A stretch of DNA of 7,618 nt from Planctomycetota bacterium (GCA_026692825.1 JAPLOC010000046.1:1-7618), one strand, 5' to 3'. Counted from the first letter of the stretch, positions 1 to 6,334 are shown. Numbers and translations: made by a program. Notes: generated by a model from the sequence alone, not told the origin.

Positions 1-1341
1 GGGGCCCGGCGGAATGCCATCAACGGTCAACTGTCCCAAGAGCAGGTTGTCTTTGACTCGTCTTGCCTCTCCCTGATAGACCTCCAGGACAATCGACGTC
101 TGGTGCGGGTGGACGGTGGCATATCGTTCCTCGCGGGAAACCGGAATCGTGGTATTGCGGTGGATGACGGGAGAGAAAAAGCCTTCCTCCAAATGTCCGC
201 CGAATTGCTTGACGATGGCCACCCCCAGGGTGTGCGGGCAGATGTCGGTCATCACCACGTCTTCCACCGCGACATCGTCGACAATCAGCGCCGCCTGCAC
301 CGCCGCTCCCAGCGCCACCACTTCGTCGGGATTTAGATTGCAGCACGGAACGCGACAAAAATCGTCGCGCACCAGGTCGGCCACCGCCGGCATCCGCGTC
401 GCCCCTCCCGCGAGAATCACTTCGTCGACCTCATGTCGGTCGCAGCGACCGTCGCGGAGCGCCTTGTCGATCGGACCACGCAATCGGTCGAGCATCGGAC
501 GGACGATCTCGGTGAACGCCGACCGGCTGATAATAAAGTCGGCGGAATCGGAATCCAGGATTCCCCGCAGATCGGGAATGCGAATCGCCGCGGTTTCGTG
601 CGTCGACAGGATTCTCTTGGCCGCTTCGCACTCTCCACGCAGCCGAGAGACCATCAGGGGATGCCGTTGCTCCATCACCTCGAACTGCAGATTCCGCGAC
701 GACAGCGCCGCTGAGGCCAGGCGGTCGGTGAAATCCTCTCCCCCCAGGAAGTTCTCGCCAGCGGTTGAGATGATTTCCAGTGCTCCTTCAAATACATCCA
801 TCAATGTCACGTCAAAGGTTCCGCCCCCCAGATCGATCACCAATAGCTTCTTCCGGGCCTGCCGATCGTGAAATCCGTAGGCCAGAGCGGCGGCCGTTGG
901 CTCATTGACGATCCGCCGCACCTTGAGGCCGGCCAGCTCTCCCGCCAGCCGCGTCGCTTTACGCTGATGATCATTGAAATACGCCGGCACGGTGATCACC
1001 GCTTCTGAGACAGTTTCACCCAGAAACGTCTCGGCGTCGGACTTCAACGACCGCAGCACCATGGCCGACAGCTCTGGGGCGGTGAACGACTTTTCCCCCA
1101 GCTTCAGCGACTGATTTTGCCCCATCAAACGCTTGAACGTCGCGGCGCAGCGGTGCGGCTCGGTCACTCGCAATTCCTTCGCCGGACTTCCGACGATCAC
1201 CTCGCCCGACGGAAGAACTCCCACCACCGAAGGGGTCAGCGTTTCACCGTGAACGTTGGAGATCAACTGCGGCCGACCGTTGCGAAAGACGGCGATGAGC
1301 GAGTTGGTGGTGCCCAGATCAATTCCGACAATTTCACTCAC
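1..1341 (-). CDS. hscC: Hsp70-family chaperone HscC (N-terminal 447 codons; 3' end beyond window)
   Basis: An ATP-driven cytosolic Hsp70 chaperone; the visible part holds the whole nucleotide-binding domain and the start of the substrate-binding domain. Motifs from the GTG start: phosphate-1 loop GIDLGTTNS (6-14), the FKRLMG lysine at K70 (same position as catalytic K70 of DnaK), VPAYF (118-122), EPTAAALAYG (147-156), phosphate-2 DLGGGTFDVT (170-179) and the adenosine motif LAGGATRMP (310-318). After the ATPase domain, where DnaK has the VLLL linker, it reads VVMTDICPHTLGV and then NTTIPVSRE. This matches E. coli HscC (about 556 residues) much better than DnaK, so roughly the last 100 residues are missing from the window. 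The GTG start is supported by AGGTGGAG six bases upstream; an ATG-only search would miss it. No DnaJ or GrpE gene is visible beside it. The family call is firm; the HscC subtype is judged from remembered sequence. Confidence 0.92.
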   Translation of the reverse strand, partial: MSEIVGIDLGTTNSLIAVFRNGRPQLISNVHGETLTPSVVGVLPSGEVIVGSPAKELRVTEPHRCAATFKRLMGQNQSLKLGEKSFTAPELSAMVLRSLKSDAETFLGETVSEAVITVPAYFNDHQRKATRLAGELAGLKVRRIVNEPTAAALAYGFHDRQARKKLLVIDLGGGTFDVTLMDVFEGALEIISTAGENFLGGEDFTDRLASAALSSRNLQFEVMEQRHPLMVSRLRGECEAAKRILSTHETAAIRIPDLRGILDSDSADFIISRSAFTEIVRPMLDRLRGPIDKALRDGRCDRHEVDEVILAGGATRMPAVADLVRDDFCRVPCCNLNPDEVVALGAAVQAALIVDDVAVEDVVMTDICPHTLGVAIVKQFGGHLEEGFFSPVIHRNTTIPVSREERYATVHPHQTSIVLEVYQGEARRVKDNLLLGQLTVDGIPPGP

Positions 1342-1347
1342 GTGCCG

Positions 1348-1355
1348 CTCCACCT
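1348..1355 (-). promoter_or_regulatory. Shine-Dalgarno site of hscC
   Basis: On the minus strand this reads AGGTGGAG and ends six bases before the GTG at 1341. It decides the GTG start, which also places GIDLGTTNS at residue 6 as expected for an Hsp70. Confidence 0.6.
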
Positions 1356-1710
1356 GGCAGTCTGATCACGATTCCCTGCCGACAGTCTACGTCCTGGAAA
1401 GCCGTGGGAGAATCCCCGGTGATTCAAATCAGATCGGGGGTGTTTGTCGAGCATCCCAGCCCCCACATTATTCCCATTCACACACAGCCCCCTGTCTCGC
1501 CCATTTTGAATGTCGAAATGGAGCGCCAACGGGACGAGCCGCCGTTCGTTTTCGGTGAGACTCCATACGGCCGAAAAATTGCGGATCCGCGAAGGATCTG
1601 GCCCCACTTACGGATTAACCGTCACGCCGATGCGATTCGGCATTTTCGCCAATTTGCGAATAATCGCTACAGTCTTCCAAACCAGTACGCCGATAGATTT
1701 CGCAGGTCCA

Positions 1711-1740
1711 TGTTCCCGCATGTTTGGTTCGGCGGGAATA
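1711..1740 (+). promoter_or_regulatory. Hairpin in the presumed 5' leader of the beta-barrel gene
   Basis: TTCCCGC (1713-1719) pairs perfectly with GCGGGAA (1732-1738) across a 12-base loop. A G-U pair and a U-A pair extend the stem to nine. No T-run follows, so it does not look like a terminator. It lies about 50 bases before the start codon at 1790 and could stabilise or control the mRNA of an abundant membrane protein. The structure is visible; the function is inference and chance is possible. Confidence 0.35.
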
Positions 1741-1776
1741 TCCGGAAGGGAAACCTCGGTGGGACTCCCAGATAGC

Positions 1777-1782
1777 GAAGGA
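1777..1782 (+). promoter_or_regulatory. Shine-Dalgarno site of the beta-barrel gene
   Basis: GAAGGA lies seven bases before the ATG at 1790. It favours that ATG over in-frame upstream starts at 1724 and beyond, which would put 22 charged residues in front of the signal peptide. Confidence 0.65.
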
Positions 1783-1789
1783 CACTCTG

Positions 1790-3280
1790 ATGCGGATGCC
1801 ATCCTGGAAATCTCTGGTCAACGGCCTGCTGCTGGCGGCGCTCTTCGGGCCTGCCGTGGCGTTTGATAAGCCGGCGAAGGCTCAGGACGCCGTATACCCC
1901 GGGGGATCTGTCCCGTCGGGCCAATACGCCGGCCCTCCACCGGGAGCCTATGCGGAAGGATACGACCCGTCGATGGGGGCTCCTCCCGGGGGCTACCAGA
2001 TGCCGGGGCCGCCCCCCGCCGTCGGGCCGGACGGGATTCCCCCGACCGCCTGGCCGGGAACCAGTCCGTTCAACGTGCAAACCCGTGAACGGACAATGAA
2101 CAAGGACGGGTTGTGGGAGTACGACAACTACACCGGTCCTCGTCGCAAATACAAATTCGGGATCGACTACCTGATGGGCTGGGGCGTGAAGCCTGGTCCG
2201 GATCTGTTGATCGGCGATCCCAACGCCTACCTGCATTCGTACCCCACGGATGACACGTTCCCCATCCCACCGTTCGATCGCCTGACGAACGCCGACTTCG
2301 CCGACCCGCAGCCGTTCCAGGAATGGCCGGCCCGGCGGCTGAACGGATTCGGCGATCTGGATCACTTTGGCGTGCGATCCACGTTTGGATGGGAGAATTA
2401 CGACCACTCCGAACTTCAAATCAGTGGCTGGGTCCTGTTCAACAACAAGGTGTCACTCACCGGGTTCGGACAGACGCCCAACGACAGTACCGACATCGAC
2501 CCCTATGTGTTCCGATTGCCGTTGGCGAATGGATCGACCACGGGAACCGTCATCAGCTACGACGGCCAACTGCTGCTGCAATACGACCAGCTCATGTATG
2601 GTGCCGACTTCGATTACTGGGCGACGCCATTCTATGAGGGGAAGAACGTGATGCTGCGGATGGAGATGGGGGTGAAGTACGCCTACATTCAGGAGAAGTT
2701 CCTGATGCAGGCGAGTGACAGCGGCCAGGAGTATCAGTACACCGGAGACGACGGAACGATCACGCCCGTGGTTCCGATTTTGAATCTCGCCCAACCGATT
2801 GACCCGTTCACAACCACCATCGCGTCGCGAGTCACCAGCAACCTGGTTGGACCCATGATTGGTGTACGAGCCGACCTCGGCGGCGACGCCTTCAAGGTGT
2901 GGGGAACGCTGAAAACCGGTGCCTTGGCGAATATCGAACGGAGTGAGGTGTTCGGTAACAACGTCCGCGATCAAGTCGGCCAGTCGATTTTTGGCCCCGG
3001 ACCGGCCACAACCCGCTCCCGCGAACATGTCTATGTGACGCCGGTGTTCGAAACGGCGATCGCTGGTGAGTTTGGATTCTTCTCGTACCTCCCCGTGCTG
3101 AAGCAGATTCCGATCCTGAATCTTTCCAAGCTGCGGATTGGTTACAACTACACGATCATCGGTTCTCTCTCGCGGCCCGGTCAGGTCATCCAGTACAACT
3201 ACGATGTCCCCGACCTGAAGACCAAACGGCAAAACTTCGGCTTCAGCTCGGTCAACTTTGGCCTGAACTGGACCTTCTAA
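1790..3280 (+). CDS. Secreted outer-membrane beta-barrel protein, BBP7-like
   Basis: A 496-residue predicted outer-membrane protein. Residues 1-24 form a signal peptide: a short basic start (R2, K7), a hydrophobic core around LVNGLLLAALFG, and AVA before F25; a second possible cut follows AKA at 31. Residues about 33-95 are Pro/Gly/Tyr-rich and low in complexity (GPPPGAYAEGY, GAPPGGY, PGPPPAVG), probably a flexible periplasmic or surface linker. The rest is rich in alternating aromatic and polar residues typical of beta strands. It includes FGIDYLMGWGVKPGPDLL early, and near the end RIGYNYTIIGSLSRPGQVIQYNY followed by a terminal strand, SSVNFGLNWTF. The final phenylalanine is the usual signal for barrel assembly by BamA. 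This build fits the planctomycete BBP7 porin-like family (PF07585), but I could not run a profile search; a less specific 'outer-membrane beta-barrel' call is safer. Substrate is unknown. It appears to be a single-gene transcript, with its own terminator at 3311-3351. Confidence 0.75.
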   Translation: MRMPSWKSLVNGLLLAALFGPAVAFDKPAKAQDAVYPGGSVPSGQYAGPPPGAYAEGYDPSMGAPPGGYQMPGPPPAVGPDGIPPTAWPGTSPFNVQTRERTMNKDGLWEYDNYTGPRRKYKFGIDYLMGWGVKPGPDLLIGDPNAYLHSYPTDDTFPIPPFDRLTNADFADPQPFQEWPARRLNGFGDLDHFGVRSTFGWENYDHSELQISGWVLFNNKVSLTGFGQTPNDSTDIDPYVFRLPLANGSTTGTVISYDGQLLLQYDQLMYGADFDYWATPFYEGKNVMLRMEMGVKYAYIQEKFLMQASDSGQEYQYTGDDGTITPVVPILNLAQPIDPFTTTIASRVTSNLVGPMIGVRADLGGDAFKVWGTLKTGALANIERSEVFGNNVRDQVGQSIFGPGPATTRSREHVYVTPVFETAIAGEFGFFSYLPVLKQIPILNLSKLRIGYNYTIIGSLSRPGQVIQYNYDVPDLKTKRQNFGFSSVNFGLNWTF

Positions 3281-3310
3281 ACCAACCGGCTCACGCCACC
3301 TTGAACCCAC

Positions 3311-3351
3311 CAGCGGGGCTGCCTTCGGGCCGCCCCGCTGTTTTCGTTTTT
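3311..3351 (+). terminator. Intrinsic terminator after the beta-barrel gene
   Basis: CAGCGGGGC (3311-3319) pairs with GCCCCGCTG (3332-3340). Inside, after one T/C mismatch, GCC-TTCG-GGC forms a three-pair stem closed by a UUCG tetraloop. The run TTTTCGTTTTT (3341-3351) follows at once. It starts 30 bases after the stop codon and separates the porin-like gene from the desulfurase. Confidence 0.93.
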
Positions 3352-3359
3352 GATCCCTT

Positions 3360-3374
3360 GTCGCGGACCGCGAC
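3360..3374. promoter_or_regulatory. Short dyad just upstream of the cysteine desulfurase gene
   Basis: GTCGCGG-A-CCGCGAC is a perfect 7+1+7 inverted repeat lying 14 bases before the ATG at 3389 and nine bases after the terminator's T-run. It could be an operator or a small leader hairpin covering the site where a ribosome-binding sequence would be expected. In GC-rich DNA a 7-bp dyad can arise by chance, so confidence is low. Confidence 0.25.
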
Positions 3375-3388
3375 GACCAGTGCTTCTG

Positions 3389-4564
3389 ATGAACCCATCA
3401 CTTCACCTACGACCGATCTACCTCGACGGGCACGCGACCACTCCGGTCGATCCGCGCGTTCGCGACGCCATGTGGCCGTGGTTCTCGGAAAAATTCGGCA
3501 ATGCCGCCAGCACCAGCCATCTCTTCGGCTGGGAGGCGGCCGAAGCGGTGGAGCGGGCGCGCGAGCAGGTCGCCGGGCTCTTTCAGGCTGATCCGAAATC
3601 GGTCGTGTTCACCAGTGGCGCGACGGAAGCGAACAACCTGGCAATCAAAGGAGTTCTCCACGCCGCCCCCGCCGGCAGCGGGCTGATCACAACCGTGGTC
3701 GAGCATCGGGCGGTACTGGACCCCGCCAAACGACTGGCTCGACAAGGTTATGAACTGGTCAACGTCCCAGTGGACTCTTTTGGACAAGTCGACCCGCAGA
3801 GATTCGCCGACTCGATCACACCGCGCACGCGACTCGCTTCGGTGATGCTCGCCAATAATGAAGTCGGGACAATCCAACCGATCGAAGCCCTGGGCGCGAT
3901 CTGTCGCGATCGGGGGATCTGGCTGCATTGTGACGCGACCCAGGGGATTGGTCGGGTGCCAATCGATTGGGCGCGGGAACCAATCGATTTGTTGAGTCTT
4001 TCGGGACATAAGATTTATGGTCCCAAAGGAATTGGCCTCCTTCTCGTCCGCCGCGACCGGAAACGGATTCCGATGGAACCGATGCTGGATGGGGGAGGAC
4101 ACGAACAACGCTTGCGTTCTGGAACGTTGCCAGTCCCCCTGATTGTGGGGCTGGGAGTCGCCTGCGAACTGGCGGGAAAGTCGCTGGAGGAGGAAACAAA
4201 TCGCGTCGCGGCACTACGCGACCGGTTGTGGCGGGGAATTTCGATACGACTGGAGGGGGTGGTGCGGAACGGGCATCCCACAGCCACGCTCCCGGGGAAT
4301 TTGCACGTCAGTTTCGAGGGGGTCAGGGGCGAGGTTTTATTGGCCCGAATGAAAGAGATCGCCGTCAGTTCGGGGTCAGCCTGCACGTCGGCCGACCCCG
4401 AGCCAAGCCATGTATTGCGCGCGAGGGGCGTCCCCGAAGCGCTGGCCAACGCGAGTCTGCGATTTGGCCTGGGGCGGTTCAATACCGAGGCGGAAATCGA
4501 CTTTGCCAGCGACTATGTGGTCGAAATTGTGCGAAAACTCCGGATTGGTATTGACATTCATTAA
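3389..4564 (+). CDS. Cysteine desulfurase, class I IscS/NifS family
   Basis: A PLP enzyme that removes sulfur from L-cysteine as a persulfide for Fe-S cluster and other thio-cofactor synthesis in the cytosol; 391 residues. It opens with PIYLDGHATTPVDPRV, closely matching E. coli IscS. Visible residues: H106 (VVEHRAVL) stacking on PLP, D182 and Q185 (HCDATQ), Schiff-base K208 (SGHKIYGPKGIG), the GGGHEQRLRSGTLP segment, and catalytic C332 in SSGSACTSADPEPSHVL. The long class I active-site loop separates it from SufS. Unlike IscS (404 residues), it stops at LRIGIDIH, without the C-terminal tail ending in WAHH that in E. coli takes part in IscU contact. The ATG at 3389 is chosen because the upstream TTG at 3350 overlaps the terminator; no good SD precedes it. 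No iscU, iscR or mnmA lies beside it, so the acceptor is unknown. I give no symbol because the iscS/nifS assignment cannot be settled from sequence alone. Confidence 0.95.
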   Translation: MNPSLHLRPIYLDGHATTPVDPRVRDAMWPWFSEKFGNAASTSHLFGWEAAEAVERAREQVAGLFQADPKSVVFTSGATEANNLAIKGVLHAAPAGSGLITTVVEHRAVLDPAKRLARQGYELVNVPVDSFGQVDPQRFADSITPRTRLASVMLANNEVGTIQPIEALGAICRDRGIWLHCDATQGIGRVPIDWAREPIDLLSLSGHKIYGPKGIGLLLVRRDRKRIPMEPMLDGGGHEQRLRSGTLPVPLIVGLGVACELAGKSLEEETNRVAALRDRLWRGISIRLEGVVRNGHPTATLPGNLHVSFEGVRGEVLLARMKEIAVSSGSACTSADPEPSHVLRARGVPEALANASLRFGLGRFNTEAEIDFASDYVVEIVRKLRIGIDIH

Positions 4565-4646
4565 AGTTTGCAATAACAGCACCTGTCGGTTGGTGTGTCC
4601 AGCCCAAATCCGTCAGTTCTTTCGGATTCACAGGAAGTGAAGCCCG
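4565..4646 (+). other. Gap between desulfurase and ispE with a small inverted repeat
   Basis: This 82-base gap has no T-run terminator, so read-through from the desulfurase is plausible. AATCCG (4607-4612) and CGGATT (4623-4628) could form a 6-bp hairpin with a 10-base loop, ending four bases before the ispE SD. Nothing else stands out. Confidence 0.35.
4632..4637 (+). promoter_or_regulatory. Shine-Dalgarno site of ispE
   Basis: AGGAAG lies nine bases before the ATG at 4647. The same hexamer recurs at 4671-4676, nine bases before an in-frame GTG at 4686, so the true ispE start is uncertain by 13 codons. Confidence 0.5.
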
Positions 4647-5582
4647 ATGCTGTGTGTCGACCCCCAATTCAGGAAGAATCCCGCCGTGCCCGACGCCGTG
4701 GTCGTCGAGGCACCTGCCAAGCTCAATCTCTACCTGCGGATTCTGGGGAAGCGCGCTGACGGGTTTCATGAACTCGAAAGCGTGATGACCACCATCGGGC
4801 TGTACGACACTTTGCGATTCACCGCGAACGATTCCGGTTCGCTCGAACTGGAGTGTCACGACGCCGGGCGTCCCGTGGGAGGGGCCGGTTCGCCGCCCGA
4901 ATCTCCACCCAACGGCCCGACGAATCTGATCTGGCGGGCCGCCCAACTGTTGCGCGATGCGACAGGCTGCGCCGCGGGTGCCAAAATTGAATTGTGGAAG
5001 CGGATCCCGATTGCAGCCGGCCTGGCGGGTGGATCGAGCGACGCCGCCGCCACTCTGTTCGGACTCAACCGACTCTGGAAGCTCAACGCCTCTTCCCAAC
5101 TGCTCCACGATCTCGCCAGTCAGTTGGGAAGCGATATCCCGTTTTTCCTGTGTGGCGCGACGACCGCTCTGTGTCAGGGACGGGGGGAGATCATCACTCC
5201 TTTGTCACTCCCGGCCGGGTTGTCTGTCGTGGTCGCGCGACCCGCCACCGGTTTGTCGACCGCCGAGGTGTTTCGACATTGTCGCCCGGAACCCGGGACG
5301 GGGGGGGGACAACAACTGGCCGCCGCCCTGTCGACGGGCCGGCTGCAAGCCGCCGCCGGACACATGCACAACACGTTGCAGGAGGCGGCCTTCCGCCTCA
5401 ATGCCGATGTCCTCCAATTGCGCGACGCGTTCTCGCAGTTGCCGTTTGTTGGTCACCTGATGAGCGGCAGCGGTACAAGCTATTTCGGCCTGTGCCACAA
5501 CCGCAACGAGGCGGCCCGTTTGGCTGGCCGGTTGCGTGCCCTGGGGGTCGGGGCGGTCTTTGTCGCCCAAACACGCCCCTGA
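4647..5582 (+). CDS. ispE: 4-diphosphocytidyl-2-C-methyl-D-erythritol kinase
   Basis: The fourth-step kinase of the MEP isoprenoid pathway: it phosphorylates the 2-hydroxyl of CDP-methylerythritol with ATP in the cytosol. The protein has 311 residues and the GHMP-kinase layout. The N-terminal substrate strand is APAKLNLYLRILGKRADGFHEL, with K25 matching catalytic K10 of E. coli. The Gly-rich ATP loop PIAAGLAGGSSDAAA spans 121-135. LGSDIPFF holds D163, matching catalytic D141, and the third motif MSGSGTSYFGL starts at 272. An in-frame GTG at 4686 with its own AGGAAG would give a protein starting 13 residues later, closer to the usual IspE N-terminus; ATG 4647 is kept because it too has a good SD. 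Residues around 220 are encoded across a run of nine G bases (5300-5308). It probably shares a transcript with the desulfurase before it and perhaps spoVG after it. Confidence 0.95.
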   Translation: MLCVDPQFRKNPAVPDAVVVEAPAKLNLYLRILGKRADGFHELESVMTTIGLYDTLRFTANDSGSLELECHDAGRPVGGAGSPPESPPNGPTNLIWRAAQLLRDATGCAAGAKIELWKRIPIAAGLAGGSSDAAATLFGLNRLWKLNASSQLLHDLASQLGSDIPFFLCGATTALCQGRGEIITPLSLPAGLSVVVARPATGLSTAEVFRHCRPEPGTGGGQQLAAALSTGRLQAAAGHMHNTLQEAAFRLNADVLQLRDAFSQLPFVGHLMSGSGTSYFGLCHNRNEAARLAGRLRALGVGAVFVAQTRP

Positions 5583-5700
5583 TTCCGACTACGCGCGTTA
5601 TCGTTCTTCGTCGACGACCGAGAGTGAACGTCATACCCACCATGGACCAGACGGTTCATGCATACCGGCACGGCCGAAACAGTTCAGGAGGAGCATCGCC
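5583..5700 (+). other. Gap between ispE and spoVG
   Basis: These 118 bases contain no terminator hairpin with a T-run and no clear promoter hexamers. An ATG at 5642 opens a short frame out of phase with spoVG and without a ribosome-binding site or recognisable product. Read-through from ispE is likely, but a separate weak promoter cannot be excluded. Confidence 0.35.
5686..5693 (+). promoter_or_regulatory. Strong Shine-Dalgarno site of spoVG
   Basis: AGGAGGAG lies seven bases before GTG 5701. It is the strongest SD in the window and fixes the GTG start, which also matches the family N-terminus (MEITEIRIKL here, MEVTDVRLR in B. subtilis). It suggests high translation. Confidence 0.85.
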
Positions 5701-6324
5701 GTGGAGATCACCGAAATCCGTATCAAGCTGATGGAAGACCCCCAGGAGCGTCTTCAGGCGTTTTGCTCGATCACATTTGACCACTGCTTTGTGATCCGCG
5801 ACCTGAAGATCATTGAGGGGACGCGCGGATCGTTCGTCGCCATGCCCAGCCGCAAGCTCACCGACCGTTGCCCGCGCTGCGGAATGAAGAACCACCTGCG
5901 AGCTGGCTATTGCAACCAGTGCGGAGCGCGGCTGCAAGAGGATCGGGCAGGAAAAGACGTCGACGGACGGGCCCGGCTGTATGCCGACATCGCCCACCCA
6001 ATCAACGCCAAATGCCGTGAACAGATTCAGGCGCGAGTCATGCAGGCATTCGCCGACGAACAGGTGCGGGCGAATCAGCCCGGATACGTCTGCACTTACG
6101 ACGACTTTGGCGAAGACAATTACGCGATTCTCGACGAACGGGACCTCGAGTCGCGGGAGGTCAATGGTCATACGCTGCGGATCGACCCGGCGGAAGAGTT
6201 CACGCCAGCCCCTCGCAGCGGCCCCCATTTCGACACGGCGGCACTCGGGCGGTCGGGCGTCGAGTCGCGACAACCTGTGGGCGCATCCTCCTTCGACGAG
6301 AGCTTCGGCTCCGGCGTCGATTGA
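5701..6324 (+). CDS. spoVG: SpoVG-family nucleic-acid-binding regulator with inserted zinc ribbon
   Basis: SpoVG proteins are small cytosolic DNA/RNA-binding regulators, about 97 residues in B. subtilis. Here there are 207. Residues 1-50 (MEITEIRIKL, FCSITFDHCFVIRDLKIIEG, GSFVAMPSRK) and 94-110 (YADIAHPINAKCREQIQ) match the two halves of the SpoVG fold. Between them, where the family normally has only about six to ten residues, lies an insert with C57-P-R-C60 and C71-N-Q-C74, each pair followed by Gly: a zinc ribbon of the small CxxCG type. After about residue 125 comes a long acidic, later Ser/Gly/Pro-rich extension (YDDFGEDNYAILDERDLES, ending FGSGVD) with no recognised domain. GTG is chosen from the strong SD. 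The gene follows ispE by 118 bases and ends at a palindromic terminator. The SpoVG assignment is firm; zinc binding and the function in a non-sporulating lineage are inference. Confidence 0.9.
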   Translation: MEITEIRIKLMEDPQERLQAFCSITFDHCFVIRDLKIIEGTRGSFVAMPSRKLTDRCPRCGMKNHLRAGYCNQCGARLQEDRAGKDVDGRARLYADIAHPINAKCREQIQARVMQAFADEQVRANQPGYVCTYDDFGEDNYAILDERDLESREVNGHTLRIDPAEEFTPAPRSGPHFDTAALGRSGVESRQPVGASSFDESFGSGVD

Positions 6325-6334
6325 TCTATAAACA

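Larger units (their letters stand above)
1342..1789. other. Divergent intergenic region between hscC and the beta-barrel gene
   Basis: These 448 bases separate two divergently transcribed genes and must hold a promoter for each. No convincing -35/-10 pair was found by eye. The best plus-strand candidate is a TACAGT hexamer at 1668-1673, about 120 bases before the start codon, but it lacks a good -35. On the minus strand a weak TAGACT lies near 1385-1390. A few small inverted repeats are present: GAATC/GATTC at 1410-1425, the palindrome GCGGATCCGC near 1583-1592, and a 9-bp hairpin at 1711-1740 listed separately. Short open frames here have no recognisable product and no ribosome-binding site that I could identify. 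I call nothing coding. Confidence 0.6.

Noticed and set aside
116..871. A 251-codon open frame on the plus strand opposite hscC
   Set aside because: The translation is Ser/Arg-rich with no domain, and the opposite strand codes for a clear Hsp70 through the entire stretch. It is a GC-rich shadow frame.
1645..1673. Possible promoter TTCGCC / TACAGT
   Set aside because: Spacing is 17 bases, but the -35 matches the consensus poorly; too weak to list as a feature.
1724..1789. Upstream extension of the beta-barrel gene to an earlier in-frame start
   Set aside because: It would place 22 mostly charged residues before the signal peptide, and the SD at 1777-1782 serves the ATG at 1790.
1510..1866. 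Short open frame in the intergenic region running into the beta-barrel gene
   Set aside because: No SD, no recognisable product, and it overlaps the signal-peptide coding region in another frame.
1667..2419. A 250-codon open frame on the minus strand overlapping the beta-barrel gene
   Set aside because: Arg/Gly/Val-rich composition with no motif; the plus-strand frame has a signal peptide, an SD and a terminator.
2453..3310. A 285-codon open frame on the minus strand across the end of the beta-barrel gene
   Set aside because: It begins inside the terminator region, has no recognisable family, and mirrors the codon pattern of the real gene.
3407..4108. A 233-codon open frame opposite the cysteine desulfurase
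   Set aside because: The desulfurase has all catalytic residues in the other frame; the antisense product is unrecognisable.
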